Source of the DNA: Microstegium vimineum
Taxonomy: Eukaryota > Streptophyta > Magnoliopsida > Poales > Poaceae
Assembly (NCBI GenBank): GCA_022036555.1
Contig: CM039140.1
Coordinates: forward strand, 1,178,001-1,242,000
DNA: 64,000 bases
Direction of reading: 5' to 3'
The first letter of the stretch is position 1, and every line of letters starts with the position of its first letter. The translations under genes were made by a program, and so were the position numbers. Positions 44,867 to 56,578 of this stretch are shown here, piece after piece. The notes under the pieces are model-generated. The model was not told the DNA's origin. It saw only the letters and a program-made list of their open reading frames with translations, and ran no database searches.

Positions 44867-45352
44867 ATGGCTTCCGCTACCACCGACGCCTTACACGCCC
44901 TTGCCGAGGGGCATCGTCTTATGTCTGAGCTGCTCCATCATATGGCCACAACATTGGATCATCTAATGGCACTACTCGAGGTGCAGGCCCATGAGCGTCA
45001 GACGGCAGTACGCCTATAGGCAGCAGCGCGGGGACTCCTGGCACGACGGCAGACGCAGACTCTTCGTGGGGAGAAATCATTGGAGGAGCAGACAGTGATG
45101 CGCATGCAAGCAGCCATGCGAGGCTTTCTTGTCCGGCGCATGGTGCGGCCGTGGCGCATGGCACTCACGACTGCGCGAGGGCAAATCACAGCATGCAGGT
45201 TTGACCATTCAAGCTCGCATGTCCTTTCTGCAGAGTTCCAGGTATGGTGTCTCCCGGCTACGACCATGGCAACGCAGCAGCGGGCACCAATGACGGTTCA
45301 ATCTATGACGAGAACAGCAGCGGCCATCTCATCTGTTCCGGTGCCCAGCTGA
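44867..45352 (+). pseudogene. IQ-motif-like protein frame of short LTR element
   Basis: The ATG at 44,867 lies just inside the element after the primer-binding site. The frame runs 50 codons to a TAG (45,017-45,019), then continues open in the same frame to 45,352. Before the stop is a helical, His/Leu-rich stretch. Across the stop is A-A-A-R-G-L-L-A-R-R, and at about 45,113 M-Q-A-A-M-R-G-F-L-V-R-R. Both fit the calmodulin-binding IQ pattern ([ILV]Qxxx-RGxxx-[RK]), the first if the TAG replaced a CAG. Later codons suggest the frame shifts into the one open at 45,244-45,744. It has no gag or pol homology I recognise, and I do not know a function. Confidence 0.45.
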
Positions 45353-45699
45353 CTCGTTGGCTGCCATATCCTCCGTTTTTGGGCCTCGTGAAGCTAGCTG
45401 TTGGGACCTTCCCATGGGATTCAGGACGAGATGTTTATAGTCCAACTTTATTTCATATTTTTGTTCTCAATGAGGAAGGTAAGCCTAGATGTAAAAGGCT
45501 TAACCCTAGGTCTCGTCAAGTAGGTTTGATCAAGATGTCTAGCTCGATGGCGAGCTGGGTCCCCGAGGGTGGGGGAGATGTCATGGGCAGCCAGCAGGCT
45601 GCCGCCGGCCCAATAGGCCCAAGAGTCAATAGCTTAGTCGTCAAGTTAGGTCAAGGGTGCTTAGCCACCAAGTTAGGTTTAGGTTTGATCCCTTCTCTG

Positions 45700-45707
45700 T
45701 ATAAAGA
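45700..45707 (+). promoter_or_regulatory. TATA box in 3' LTR of short element
   Basis: TATAAAGA in the middle of the intact LTR. In the 5' LTR the Helitron insertion falls at this very motif. Confidence 0.55.
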
Positions 45708-45889
45708 GAGACACGTCTGTTATTTGGAATTAAGCAAGCAATAATGAAGAAACAATTTTAGTCTCCCTCAATCTCTCAAGTTCTTGGCAAAGCATAAGGT
45801 CTAGTTATCTCAAAATACCATCAACATATTTTCACCCTAACCCTCGTTCCTCACACACTAACCACTGAGCTACCATACATAACATTGAT

Positions 45890-46630
45890 AAAAAGGGTAG
45901 TTATGAGTTATGATGTAATTTTAATTGTGATACTTGTGGACTAATTCACTTGCTATGGAGTAATTCTTTACAGGATATCCTTGCTATCTAGAGGTTAGCA
46001 ATGGGGGAGCACATGGTTAGAGTGCTAAATTGTTAAGTTTGAAGATGAGGCCGCTGCACTTTCCCATTGCTATGTTTTGTCTATGTCCATGCACAAAGGA
46101 ATGTTAATTGAGTTTCTTTATCAGTTGATTGTATGATTGTATGTTTTGGAACTATAGGTATTTACATATTTCCTATAAATGATTCATCTATGATTATTAT
46201 GTGTTATGCAAATGGTAAATATAAGAGAAGTGTTACTAATAAGTAACAAGACCGTGATCAAAATTGTGGCATTATTGATTATATAAGACACATTTCGAAG
46301 GGGGAAATGGAGTGACTTGTATTAAATTTAGACCTCTCTTATTATTCATATCTTGTATCAAGGAAAATTATGTCAAATAGTTGAAAGAGAAGCCTCAATG
46401 TGGTCGAAACTTTTAGAATTCATAAGCCTCCATACTAGACGTACTTCTTTTTTTGTGACATTGGTACTTGGTTGACTTCTAGTTCTTCTGCTACCTTAAT
46501 AACTTTTGACTCTAGTTATGTGTATATCTATAAATCTCTCCTATACACAGAACGATCTGAAGCTCTCCATAAAGGCTGGTGTAGAAAATCAACATAACTT
46601 AATTAGGCTTTTTGATTGATTATAGTTGTT
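45890..46630 (+). repeat. Distal part of duplicated CRM flank
   Basis: Aligns with 38,845-39,555 in the same orientation, resuming exactly after the TTGAT target duplication. Divergence is moderate. Beyond about 46,640 the two copies no longer match. Confidence 0.75.
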
Positions 46631-47880
46631 AGTCCGGACTAGGACTAGAGCTAGTTGTTAGTTGACTAAAAATTTGTCATGTGTTGTTTGGATCCTAGGA
46701 CTAATGGGTAATAACTGTTTCCACGAAGACACCTTTATTGCCTACCTGCTGCTTTCCCCATGCCGGTAACTAGGGAGGGATAACAGCTAGTTAAGCTTAG
46801 CTAAAGGTTAGACAAAAGAAAAAAAAATCATAGATCAATTTGATGGTATGATAGCCAAGTATACTTTGGATCTACTGTGGACACTTTATCTTAATTTCTT
46901 GTTGGGTTACTGATCTTTGGTCAAATGGAGCATTTGGAGCTTCCAACACTTAAACTTAAAGTCATAGATAATTGATAATGGTTTCCGTCGTCGCATCAAA
47001 CCATTGAAGAAGGTTGGAGGTTTTTGCTGGCTCATTCAGGCTATAATATGCATAGTGGAGCAACTTATCTATATGAACTTTGGGTATTGTGAGGTTTCTC
47101 TTATCACTTTTTTTTATCACATATAGCACTTGTAATTCAGTGTACAATATATTGTGATTATCTGACAAGAAGACCTGTGTTTGTCAGCATGGTTGTTTCA
47201 TGACCAAATATCTGGATGATCATCTTTGCACAGTCATGGAGTTACCAAAATTTAGGACAAATTGACCATCGTCGAGGCCTTCCGTGCCGATTGCAGTCGG
47301 CGAGGCCTACTCCAAGCATGATTTATTTTAGTTTTATGATTTAGTTTTTTAAGCATGATTTATTTTAGTTTTATGATTTAGTTTTTTAAGCATGATTTAT
47401 TTTAGTTTTATGATTTATTTTCTTGATGTCACAGTAGCATGCCCGTGAGGTTTGTAAATTAACTTTGCCGGTTGGCCTACTCCAAGCATGATTTATTTTA
47501 GTTTTCCTTGAAGGAGCATTCCCTCCCTCTTTCTTCGCAGATTTGTAAATTAACTTTGTCTGTTCCAAATTAAGCAATTACCAATTCATTCTGCTGGTTA
47601 CCCTTGAGGCGAAGTATGATATCATGAGCATTTCAGCTCATAGGTTCTATTTTCAGACTTTACAGGAAGCTTATTGCACAGTTGCAACATCATCTTGGAG
47701 AAATATGGTTCAAACGATTGCAATATTGGAGAATGGATTAAATATTTCAAAGCAAGTAAGAAATTAATTATATTTAATATATCAGTCATTTATTGTTTTT
47801 TTTTTCTTTTGGGGACCTTCGATGTGCATTTAAATATACCATATCTTTATTTTTGTATTATTGATGTTCAGTAAATCCAA
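46631..47880. other. Intergenic AT-rich DNA with tandem repeats
   Basis: No gene. A 37-bp unit starting AAGCATGATTTATTTTAG repeats at 47,314, 47,351 and 47,388, with another partial copy at 47,484 embedded in a second copy of its flank. The minus-strand open frame at 46,962-47,168 has no recognisable domain and lies in non-coding-like sequence. Confidence 0.6.
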
Positions 47881-48350
47881 AGGTCTGATAGTGAGAGAAA
47901 AGCGGACTCTGGGCTATGCAAGTGCAAGTGTCTAACGTGCTTGCTCCGAGCAAGTGGAGGCAGACCAATAGGCAACGTTGCATTGCAGGGTCATCATTGA
48001 GCATTGTAAAGTGGAGGATGAAGGGTGGCGTGGCAAGCGGAGGCCGTAACCTATGAAAATTTTGATTATATATTTGCTATGAGCTCAACAATATGGTAAA
48101 TCATGTTCAAACATATCCTTTTTTATTTTTTATCATTAACATGATGTTGTAGTTGAAGTGTAAAATGTTGGAAATTATATTTGTGAATTTATGTTTGTAT
48201 ACGAAAAGTATCCATATGAAAATAGTCACATGAATTTAATTGTGTTTTGGGTTTTATCATGGCCTTAGATGGTTAAGGCTATTGTCGTTTAGTTTTTCTC
48301 ATATACATACTTGAAATAAAGTTGTGGCGTTAGCACGGACACCATACTAG
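47881..48350 (+). mobile_element. Helitron 3' terminus (5' end not found)
   Basis: GCGTTAGCACGGACACCATACTAG ends at 48,350, followed by T. This fits the grass Helitron 3' terminus and closely mirrors the end at 42,435. I could not place a TC 5' terminus upstream with confidence, so the left boundary given is arbitrary. Confidence 0.45.
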
Positions 48351-48743
48351 TCCTTATAGAGTAAAAGTTAGTCAACTATCTTTTGGCTAGGTAGATCCAA
48401 ACAGGGTATTAATATATTATTAAGTGCATAATAAGTTTCATGTTAAGAACGGGAGCATTATGGGTTCTGTTGCCAGATTCATTGAGAAAATGGCGTAGCT
48501 ACCAAATATGACGCGCATGGCGATCCTTTAATAACATAATACTAATGCTTCACATGCTTTATAATTTTATTGCTAATGAGTTTGTGGAAGTTGCGGTATC
48601 GGAGACAGCAGTATACTCGTTACTCATGTATGTAGGGCTGCCTAGCCAACGCTAAGCGGGCTCGGGCATGTATGTATCGGCACGTTTATGTGTGTGGAGG
48701 GCTCGGGCATGGACCAACAGATAGAACAGACTCGCCCATCCCT

Positions 48744-48778
48744 CGCCGGTCGCCGGTCGCCGGTCGCCGGTCGCCGGC
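48744..48778. repeat. 7-bp GC tandem repeat, five units
   Basis: CGCCGGT repeated four times plus a final CGCCGGC, just upstream of the I29-like gene, probably in its 5' UTR or promoter. Confidence 0.9.
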
Positions 48779-48899
48779 ATGGAAACATTGGCGTCGACTC
48801 TCCAGCGTGCTGCCACATAAGGCATCACTCACATCTGCATCTCGCGCTGCCGCCGCCGCCACCGCCGCCGCAGCCGCATCCGCATCTCACGCCTGTGCG

Positions 48900-49655
48900 A
48901 TGGCACCCCACTCATCGCGTGCGGCCGGCGTAGCCGCAGCCGTCGCTCGCACCGCCCGCCTAGGCTCAGGCCTCAGATGCCCCCTCAAGTGCTGCTGCTC
49001 AAATCGCGGCTATGCCTCCTCTACGGAGCCACGTGACGATGCTCCCCGCCCCTCCTTCACCATCGTGGATTACGAGCAGGTGCCAAGTAAACCAATCTCA
49101 CACACTCTTCCTGGCCCTGGTGCAGGAGTCCCTGTTTCGTAGATAGGGAGGGCCACGAGTCCATCCATATAATTCGTAAAAATTCTTTGTGCAATTTAAT
49201 TCGCTGTGCGTTCTTGACACTACTGACTCGGGTGAGACTATCTCATAGATGATGCTAAGACTCCTACGGACAAGGACTTTGAGTCGGACGAAGCTGTATG
49301 GGCCTTGTACGAGCGGTGGTGCAAGGCTCTCGACAAGAAACGTGACCATGCCGAGATGGTTCGCCGGTTCAAGATATTCAGATATAACGCGGAGGAGGTG
49401 CACAGGCACAACACTTACGTTCCTGATGATCGAGAGGAAGCAGCCATCCACCTTGAGAAAAAAAGAGAGGCCGAGTTACTTCTCGCCAAAGGCGAAGACG
49501 TCTCGCGCTTTGATGAGTGGCATTTGCCAGAGGAAATATACCCACTCGCCGATGGGGGAGATTCATGCCTTCGTGAATGCGACTATGACAAGTTGAAGAT
49601 GATTGATGAAAAGATTGAAGCACGCCGTGCTGCCAAAGATGTTGCAGTGGAGTAG
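48900..49655 (+). CDS. Stand-alone I29 cysteine-protease inhibitor-like protein
   Basis: Two exons, 48,900-49,086 and 49,249-49,655, join in frame (donor GTAAAC, acceptor CATAG) to 197 residues. Exon 1 encodes an Ala/Arg/Ser-rich N-terminus (A-A-A-V-A-R-T-A-R-L) that may target an organelle. Exon 2 holds the cathepsin propeptide inhibitor (I29) fold, with Y-E-R-W followed by a complete ERFNIN pattern (E-x3-R-x3-F-x2-N-x3-V-x3-N, residues about 95-115). An acidic/basic helical tail ends V-A-V-E. There is no papain catalytic domain downstream, so if functional it would inhibit or chaperone cysteine proteases in trans. The ATG is chosen as the last in-frame one before the Ala-rich segment; the frame is open further upstream. 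Confidence 0.7.
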
Positions 49656-49710
49656 TTTGCTTATTTAATTTAGGGAAATCCCAGTCCATGAATGAGATTG
49701 AGATGATCTG

Positions 49711-50213
49711 TGTTAGAATTAGATCTTCTCCCGTTAGGCCCAACGGACTAACGGGCCCTAGGTCACGCACCCTGATTGGGGATGCCCAACCATGTGGTTG
49801 GTGGGCCCCCGTCGCACAGTGCTATATAAAGAAGGTGGGGGCTGGGGCGCTGGGCACGCAATCCAAGGTTCACCTGAGCGCCGCCAAACCCCACCGACAT
49901 CCTAAACCCTAGACCGATCTAGAGGGGGCGCTGCCAACGGCGGGAAGTGCCACCGACGGCGGGGAGCACCCAGTGCGCACGGATGACGACTGACGCGAGC
50001 TCCGACTCCACACCGGCGCCCATGACGGACGACGGATCCAACCCTAACACCACCGCCGCCACTGCTACTCATCCCGTCGATTCGTCCGGTCGGTGACCTA
50101 CCTCCATATCTCTCTCTCTCTCTGCATACACATGAACTGCATACATCTACTGCTACCTATATGAACCCTACTACTCCACTGGATCCGCTCCTAGACGATC
50201 CTAGAATCTATCA
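49711..50213 (+). repeat. Copia 5' LTR
   Basis: 503 bp with TATATAAA at 49,823-49,830 as probable promoter. It pairs with the 3' LTR. Confidence 0.95.
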
Positions 50214-51662
50214 ATGGTATCAGTGGCCTCCTACTGAGGGGATCCACTTGGATCCGAGCCCAATCGGCTCAACCGAAAAGAAACTCTAACCCTAATCGAA
50301 GAACAATATGGGTTAGGGACAAGAAACATGAACGAACTCTACATCGGGATGCGAAACTTTGGATCCCGATCGGTTGAACACGAACCAACTCAAGAAAACA
50401 AATCCAAAATCGAAATCCCAACCCAAGAACCGAACCCCGCACTTACCTCTGCCTTGCCGACGAAACGACACAGCCGCAGAGCCGCCCGACGGCGGCGAGC
50501 TCAGCCGTAGGCGAGCTCGCACGCCGGTGAGGGGCCCCGCGGCGGCGCACTGTCTTTCTCCTCGGCCGCGGGGACGGGCGCGCTCACGCTCCCTCCCTGT
50601 GTCACTCGCGCAGCGCGCTGTGGAGAAGAAAGAGCGGCGCGCGGGGAGGGGGAGACCGGCGAGGAAAGGAGCGGCGCCGTGGGGGAGGCTCTCCCGGCCG
50701 CCGAATCGCCACGGGCCGCCGCCGCTCTGAGGAGAAAGGGGAGGGAGGTAGAATGAAATGATTAGGGTTCGGGGGGACGCGGCCGTCGGCGGTTTTGATC
50801 CCGCAAGATCGACGCGCAGCCGTTCGATCCCCGACGCCCTCGATCCAACGGTCCGCGGCCGTCCCCATTCGGCTGGGCCGAATTGAGCCCAGGCGGGAGT
50901 CCCTTTTCCCGGCCCAGGCCCATGTTGCGGCCTGGGGGAGAAGGGGAGCCCCCCGCGCGCGGCCAGATGGGCCTAAATGGCCTCTAGGCCGCTTCGTTTG
51001 CTCAAGCCTGCGATGAACAGTAACAATTTTCTATTTTTTATTTTCCAGAAATTAAATAGAATCGATATTTGAATAAATTTGAAATGAAATTTGAAGTATT
51101 ATTCTCTATACAAATTTTATCCAACTATATTTTTGTTTAGAGAATAATCACATGAAGAATATTCTAGAAAATAATATTTCGAACAATTTCATTTATTTTA
51201 TTTTCCAGAAATAGTTATGAATTTCCTTTTGAATTTGAATTGAAATTTGAAGTATTATTCTCTATACAAATTTTATCCAACGATATTTTTGTTTAGAGAA
51301 CAATTCAAACTGAATTTTCTGGAAAATAAGATTATGAGCAATTTTAATTGTTTCCGCTGCGAAGAAAATATTGAATTTTGCCTCTTAATTAAATTTGAAC
51401 CAACGAGATAATTCAATTTTGAGTGAATTATGATTTTTGATAATTTTGTTGAGATTATAATATTGTTATTTTTTGACCAACGTTGTTAATAACATTATCA
51501 TAATGAATTGCTATGCATTAATTTTACTTCTGCCCAACGGTGATGTATAAATTTTGCATAGAGGAATTGTATGTTTAATTTTGACCAACGTTAAGTTAAG
51601 GCATGCAATTTTATGATGAATGTTTCTCACTTTTCTTTGGATAAATTTCAGGAGTTAAAGGA
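50214..51662 (+). other. Copia untranslated leader
   Basis: Starts with the tRNA-Met-type primer-binding site. The first 780 bp are GC-rich (50,440-50,960) and look unlike the rest of the element. The remainder is AT-rich with a roughly 60-bp repeated block (about 51,084-51,142 and 51,241-51,300). No gag frame until 51,663. Confidence 0.6.
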
Positions 51663-54600
51663 ATGGTGAACATAAACAATATTCCTTCGCTCAACGGTAC
51701 CAACTACCGTGTGTGGCAGGAGAAGTATGAATTGGAACTGGCACTGGCAGAGATCGATCTTGCCATTACTTCCCTGTGTCCTACTATTCCAGAGGAACCG
51801 GAGAAGAGAACTGATGAAACTGACGAAGCATTTCACGCTCGAAAGCGTGACTTTGCAGAAGTCAGAATGAAATATGACATCGAACACAGACGTTGGATTC
51901 AATCCAACAGAAAATGCCTGTTGGTGGCGAAAGCCACCATTGAAGACCAAATCCGAGGGTCAATCCCAGAATGCATCACCGCCATTGATTACCTTGAAAG
52001 GGTAAAGAGCCAATTTACTGAGTCTTCCAAGGCCATAGCAAGCACAATGATACATAAACTTGTATCTGAGAAATACAATGGTGGTGGTGTGCGTCAGCAC
52101 ATATTGAAAATGAACACTATGGCAGCGAAATTAAAGACTATGGATTTGGGGATCAATGACAAGTTCCTCATCCACTTGGTCTTTCTTTCACTGCCAAAAG
52201 AATTCAAAACTTTTGCTGTGAATTACAATATGATGCCTGAAAACTGGGACATTGAAAAACTCATTGCAATGTGTGTCCAGGAGGAAGAGAGAATCAAGTC
52301 CTCACAAGGTGAATCAGCTCATCTTGTGAAGGACAATAAAAGAAAGAACTTTTACAAGAAACCACAGGGGAAACCCCAGTGGAATAAAGGATCTCCCTCC
52401 AAGCCACAAGAAAACACACTTGTAAAGGGAAAAGAAAAGAACTCTCAGGATGAGGACTATAGAAAATATGGCAATGCTGAGAAAGACCAGTGCAAGGAAT
52501 GCTTCAAGAGAGGACATTACAAGAGAGATTGCCTTGTCTACCTGAAAAAGCTACTAAAGAAAGGTGATGATACTATCACATTTGTAGATGAATCCCTATT
52601 TTTATGTTATTCGAATACCTCTTGGTGGATTGATTCAGGTGCAACAATTCACGTTTCGAATTCTTTACAGGGGTTAAGTGGGAGGAAAACCCTGCAAAGA
52701 GAAGAAAGGACGATTAAAGTCGCGAATGGAGTACAAGCTGGAGTTGAAGCCATTGGCGATCTTGATTTAGAATTAAAAGATGGCTTTGTACTTAAGCTTA
52801 GGAATGTACTCTATGTTCCCTCTTTACGTAGGAATTTGATAAGTGTTTCCAAACTCGATGATGTTGGATTTGGCTGTCATTTTGGTAATGGCAGATGTGA
52901 ACTATTTGATGATAATAATAAATGTGTTGGTCTTGCCTTCCGACAAGACAAGCTTTATTTGTTATCTCTTGCTGATCATGTGAATCATGTTGTGAATGGT
53001 GTGAATGTCTCCCAATCTACAAATGAGAATAAGAAGCGGAAGAGAAATGATAGTGACTCTTCGAAATTATGGCATTATCGTTTGGGCCATATTTCGAGGG
53101 GGAGAATAGAACGCTTAGTGAAACAATCAATTCTTCCGCACTTAGAATTCTCCGATTTAGAACAATGTGTTGATTGCATCAAAGGAAAATATGTTAAGAA
53201 AATAAAGAAAGATGCTAAACGAAGCACGAGAGTATTAGAAATAATTCACACGTACATTTGTGGTCCATTCCCAATGAAAAGCGTAGATGGTTATGATTCT
53301 TTCATAACATTCATAGACGATTACTCTCGTTATGGCTATATTTATCCAATTAAAGAAAGAACAGAAGCATTGGATAAATTTAAGATATTTAAAGCCAAAA
53401 TTGAAAATCAACACAACAAGAAAATAAAGATAGTTCGATCAGACCGTGGTGGAGAGTATTACGGGCGACATACCCCGTATGGCCAAATTCCAGGTCCCTT
53501 TGCAAGGTTCCTACAGGAAAATGACATAGTCGCTCAATACTCCACACCGGGGGAGCCTCAGCAGAATGGAGTGGCTGAAAGAAGAAACTGTACCCTAATG
53601 GATATGGTGAGAAGCATGATGAGTTACTCTACACTATCGGTTGGTTTATGGATGGAGGCACTGAAAACCGCCATTCATATACTTAATCGAGTACCAAGCA
53701 AGTCGGTGCAGAAAACACCGTATGAATTATGGATAGGAAGAGAACCCTCACTTAAACACTTACGTGTGTGGGGTTGTCCAGCTGAGGCAAAGGTATTTAA
53801 CCCAAATATTGGAAAGTTAGACTCCAAGACTGTCAGCTGCCATTTCATTGACTATCCAGAAAGATCGAAAGGATATCGATTCTATTGTCCTGATAGATAC
53901 ACAAAATTTGTTGAAACAAGACACACTGTGTTCTTGGAGGATGACATGATCAGGGGGAGCAAGGTAACACGTGAAATTAGGCTTGAGGAGAAGCGGGTAC
54001 ATGTACCCACTCTAATGGTTGAAGAACCATATTTTACGTTACCTGCTACCGATGTTGCACCAGCAGTACAGGATACTGCGGTGACAACGCCTGTTGTGAA
54101 TTCTCCCATAGCAACAACGAATGAACAAGAGGAACCTGTCCATCAGGAGCCTATAGAATCAGATGTTGTTAATGAGAAAGAACAACAACAACCCATAGTG
54201 GACCAAGTGCCAGAGGCTCCTAGAAGGTCTCAAAGAACTAAAAGGTCAGCTATTCCAGATGATTATGAAATTTATGAAACTGAAGAATATCATATGGAAG
54301 ATGACCCTATAACTTTTAAAGAAGCCATGAGAAGCGAACACTCATCGAAGTGGCTTCAGGCCATGGAAGATGAGATGAAATCTATGAATACCAACAAGGT
54401 TTGGGTTCTAGAAAATATTCCTAAAGGAGCTAAGAAAGTAGGATCCAAATGGGTCTACAAGACGAAATATGACTCCTAAGGGAATATTGAAAGACACAAA
54501 GCGCGACTTGTGGCTAAGGGCTTTACCCAAAGAGAAGGGATTGATTACAATGAAACCTTTTCCCCAGTTTTTTGTAAAGATTCTTTCAGAATCATTACGA

Positions 54601-55852
54601 TCTAGAATTACATCAGATGGATGTAAAGACCGCATTCCTAAATGGGGATTTGGATGAAAATGTCTATATGGCACAACCGAAAGGTTTTGTCGTAAAAGGA
54701 AAAGAAAATATGGGATGTCGTCTGAAAAGATCAATTTATGGTTTGAAACAAGCTTCGAGACAGTGGCACTTGAAGTTTGATAAAACTATAAAGGGTTTTG
54801 GGTTTAAAGAAAATGTCGAGGACAATTGTGTCTATGTGAAATTCAAGAATAAGAAATACATATTCCTGATCCTGTATGTAGATGATATCTTACTTGCTAG
54901 TAATGATGTCAATCTACTATTGGAAACGAAGAAATTCTTGTCCTCGAACTTTTATATGAAAGACCTCGGTGAAGCTTCATTTGTCTTGGGAATTGAGATT
55001 CATCCAGATAGAAGAAAAGGGGTATTGAGATTATCGCAAAAGGCATACATAGAAAAAGTTCTGAAAAGATTTAGTATGCATGCGTGTAGTCCATCTCCTG
55101 CTCCGATTGTCAAGGGCGATAAATATGTTGAACATCAGTGTCCCAAGAATCAATATGAAATTAATCAAATGAAAGCGGTACCGTATGCTTCGGCAATTGG
55201 AAGTTTACAATATGCTCAAACGTGTACACGTCCTGACATAGCTTTTGTTACCGGGTTACTTGACAGATATCAAAAGAATCCAGGAATTGAACATTGGAAA
55301 CTAGTGAAGAAAGTCTTTCATTATTTGCAAGGTACGAAAGGTCTCATGTTGACATATGAAAGATCTGATTCCCTGTGCATAGAGGGGTATTCAGATTCTG
55401 ACTATGCTGGAGATGAAAGAAAATCCATATCAGGATATATCTTTACTCTTGCTAAAGGAGTGATATCGTGGAAAAGTTCGAAACAAACAGTGACTACATC
55501 CTCGACAATGTACGCCGCCGAGTTTGTAGCTTGTTATGAGGCCTCGGGGCAGGTAAATTGGTTGAAGAAATTTGTACCCGGATTGAGAATAATTGAAAGT
55601 ATAGAAAAACCGATGCGGTTGTATTGTGATAATAATCCAGCGGTAGAATATGCTCACAACAATAGATCAAGTGGTGCTGCCAAACACATTGACATAAAGT
55701 ACTATGTTGTGAAAGATAAACTTCGGGATCATATCATAAATCTTGAGCATATACGAACAGAAAAGATGCTAGCGGATCCGCTCACAAAAGGCCTTCCACC
55801 CAGTGTGTTCAGAGGACACATAGCCGACATGGGTTTAAGGGAGAGCCTATGA
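51663..55852 (+). pseudogene. Copia gag-pol polyprotein, broken
   Basis: The ATG at 51,663 opens a 938-codon frame. It carries gag with zinc knuckle C-x2-C-x4-H-x4-C (about 52,491), protease D-S-G-A (about 52,634), integrase HHCC (W-H-Y-R-L-G-H; C-x2-C) and its catalytic Asp, Asp, Glu region to about 53,590. A TAA at 54,477-54,479 interrupts the start of reverse transcriptase. A small deletion near 54,595 then shifts frame, and the rest is open at 54,601-55,852: Y-V-D-D at about 54,878, and RNase H from S-D-S-D-Y-A-G to the typical A-D-P-L-T-K-G end. At least two lesions mean no full polyprotein can be made. Copia lineage not assigned. Confidence 0.9.
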
Positions 55853-56062
55853 TTCCCGAAGAATAAGAAGGGCCCAGAATAATGAAAAGTTTACTTCCAA
55901 AATAGAAAGGTGTGTAGTAGCTGTTAGTCTAACGACATGAATTGTTGTGACGATGAAGCATGCTCTATATACTGATCTGTGATGGAATTGAAAAGAATTG
56001 AAATATTGAACTCAAAATAGAATTGAAGAATTAAAAGAATTGTATGAGATCTAAGGGGAGAA

Positions 56063-56565
56063 TGTTAGAATTAGATATCCTCCCGTTAGGCCCAACGGAC
56101 TAACGGGCCCTAGGTCACGCACCCTGATCGGGGGTGTCCAACCATGTGGTTGGTGGGCCCCCGTCGCACAGTGCTATATAAGGAAGGTGGGGGCCGGGGT
56201 GCTAGGCACGCAATCCAAGGTTCACCTGAGCGCCGCCAAACCTCACCGACATCCTAAACCCTAGACCGATCTAGAGGGGGCGCTGCCAGCGGCGGGAAGT
56301 GCCACCGACGCCGGGGAGCACCCAGTGCGCACGGATGACGACTGACGCGAGCTCCGACTCCACACCGGCGCCCATGACGGACGACGGATCCAACCCTAAC
56401 ACCACCGCCGCCACTGCTACTCATCCTGTCGATTCGTCCGGTCAGTGACCTACCTCCCTCTCTTTCTCTCTCTGTGCATACACATGAACTGCATACATCT
56501 ACTACTACCTATATGAACCCTACTACTCCACTGGATCCGCTCCTAGACGATCCTAAAATCTATCA
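56063..56565 (+). repeat. Copia 3' LTR
   Basis: 503 bp, TATATAA at about 56,175, followed by the ATCTG target duplication. Confidence 0.95.
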
Positions 56566-56578
56566 ATCTGAACACACC

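Larger units (their letters stand above)
42312..45884 (+). mobile_element. Short non-autonomous LTR retrotransposon, TSD TTGAT
   Basis: TTGAT flanks it (42,307-42,311 and 45,885-45,889). LTRs start TGTCATG and end TAACA. The 5' LTR is 42,312-42,434 plus 44,648-44,830, and the 3' LTR is 45,579-45,884; both total 306 bp. A primer-binding site TGGTATCAG (44,833-44,841) matches the initiator tRNA-Met type, and a purine tract GAGGGTGGGGGAGA precedes the 3' LTR. The interior is only about 750 bp with no gag zinc knuckle, protease, integrase or reverse transcriptase, so it must be mobilised by another element. The paralogous site near 38,840 is empty. Confidence 0.9.
49711..56565 (+). mobile_element. 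Copia LTR retrotransposon, TSD ATCTG
   Basis: Complete structure: ATCTG at 49,706-49,710 and 56,566-56,570. LTRs 49,711-50,213 and 56,063-56,565 are each 503 bp, starting TGTTAG and ending ATCA. The primer-binding site TGGTATCAG is at 50,215 and the polypurine tract AAGGGGAGAA at 56,053-56,062. By eye the LTRs differ at roughly 20 positions, so the insertion is not recent. The pol order protease, integrase, reverse transcriptase, RNase H is that of Copia. It lies in the 3' flank of the I29-like gene. Confidence 0.95.

Noticed and set aside
48301..48350. Full-length Helitron ending here
   Set aside because: Only the CTAG end is convincing; no TC 5' terminus could be placed upstream, so only the terminus is annotated.
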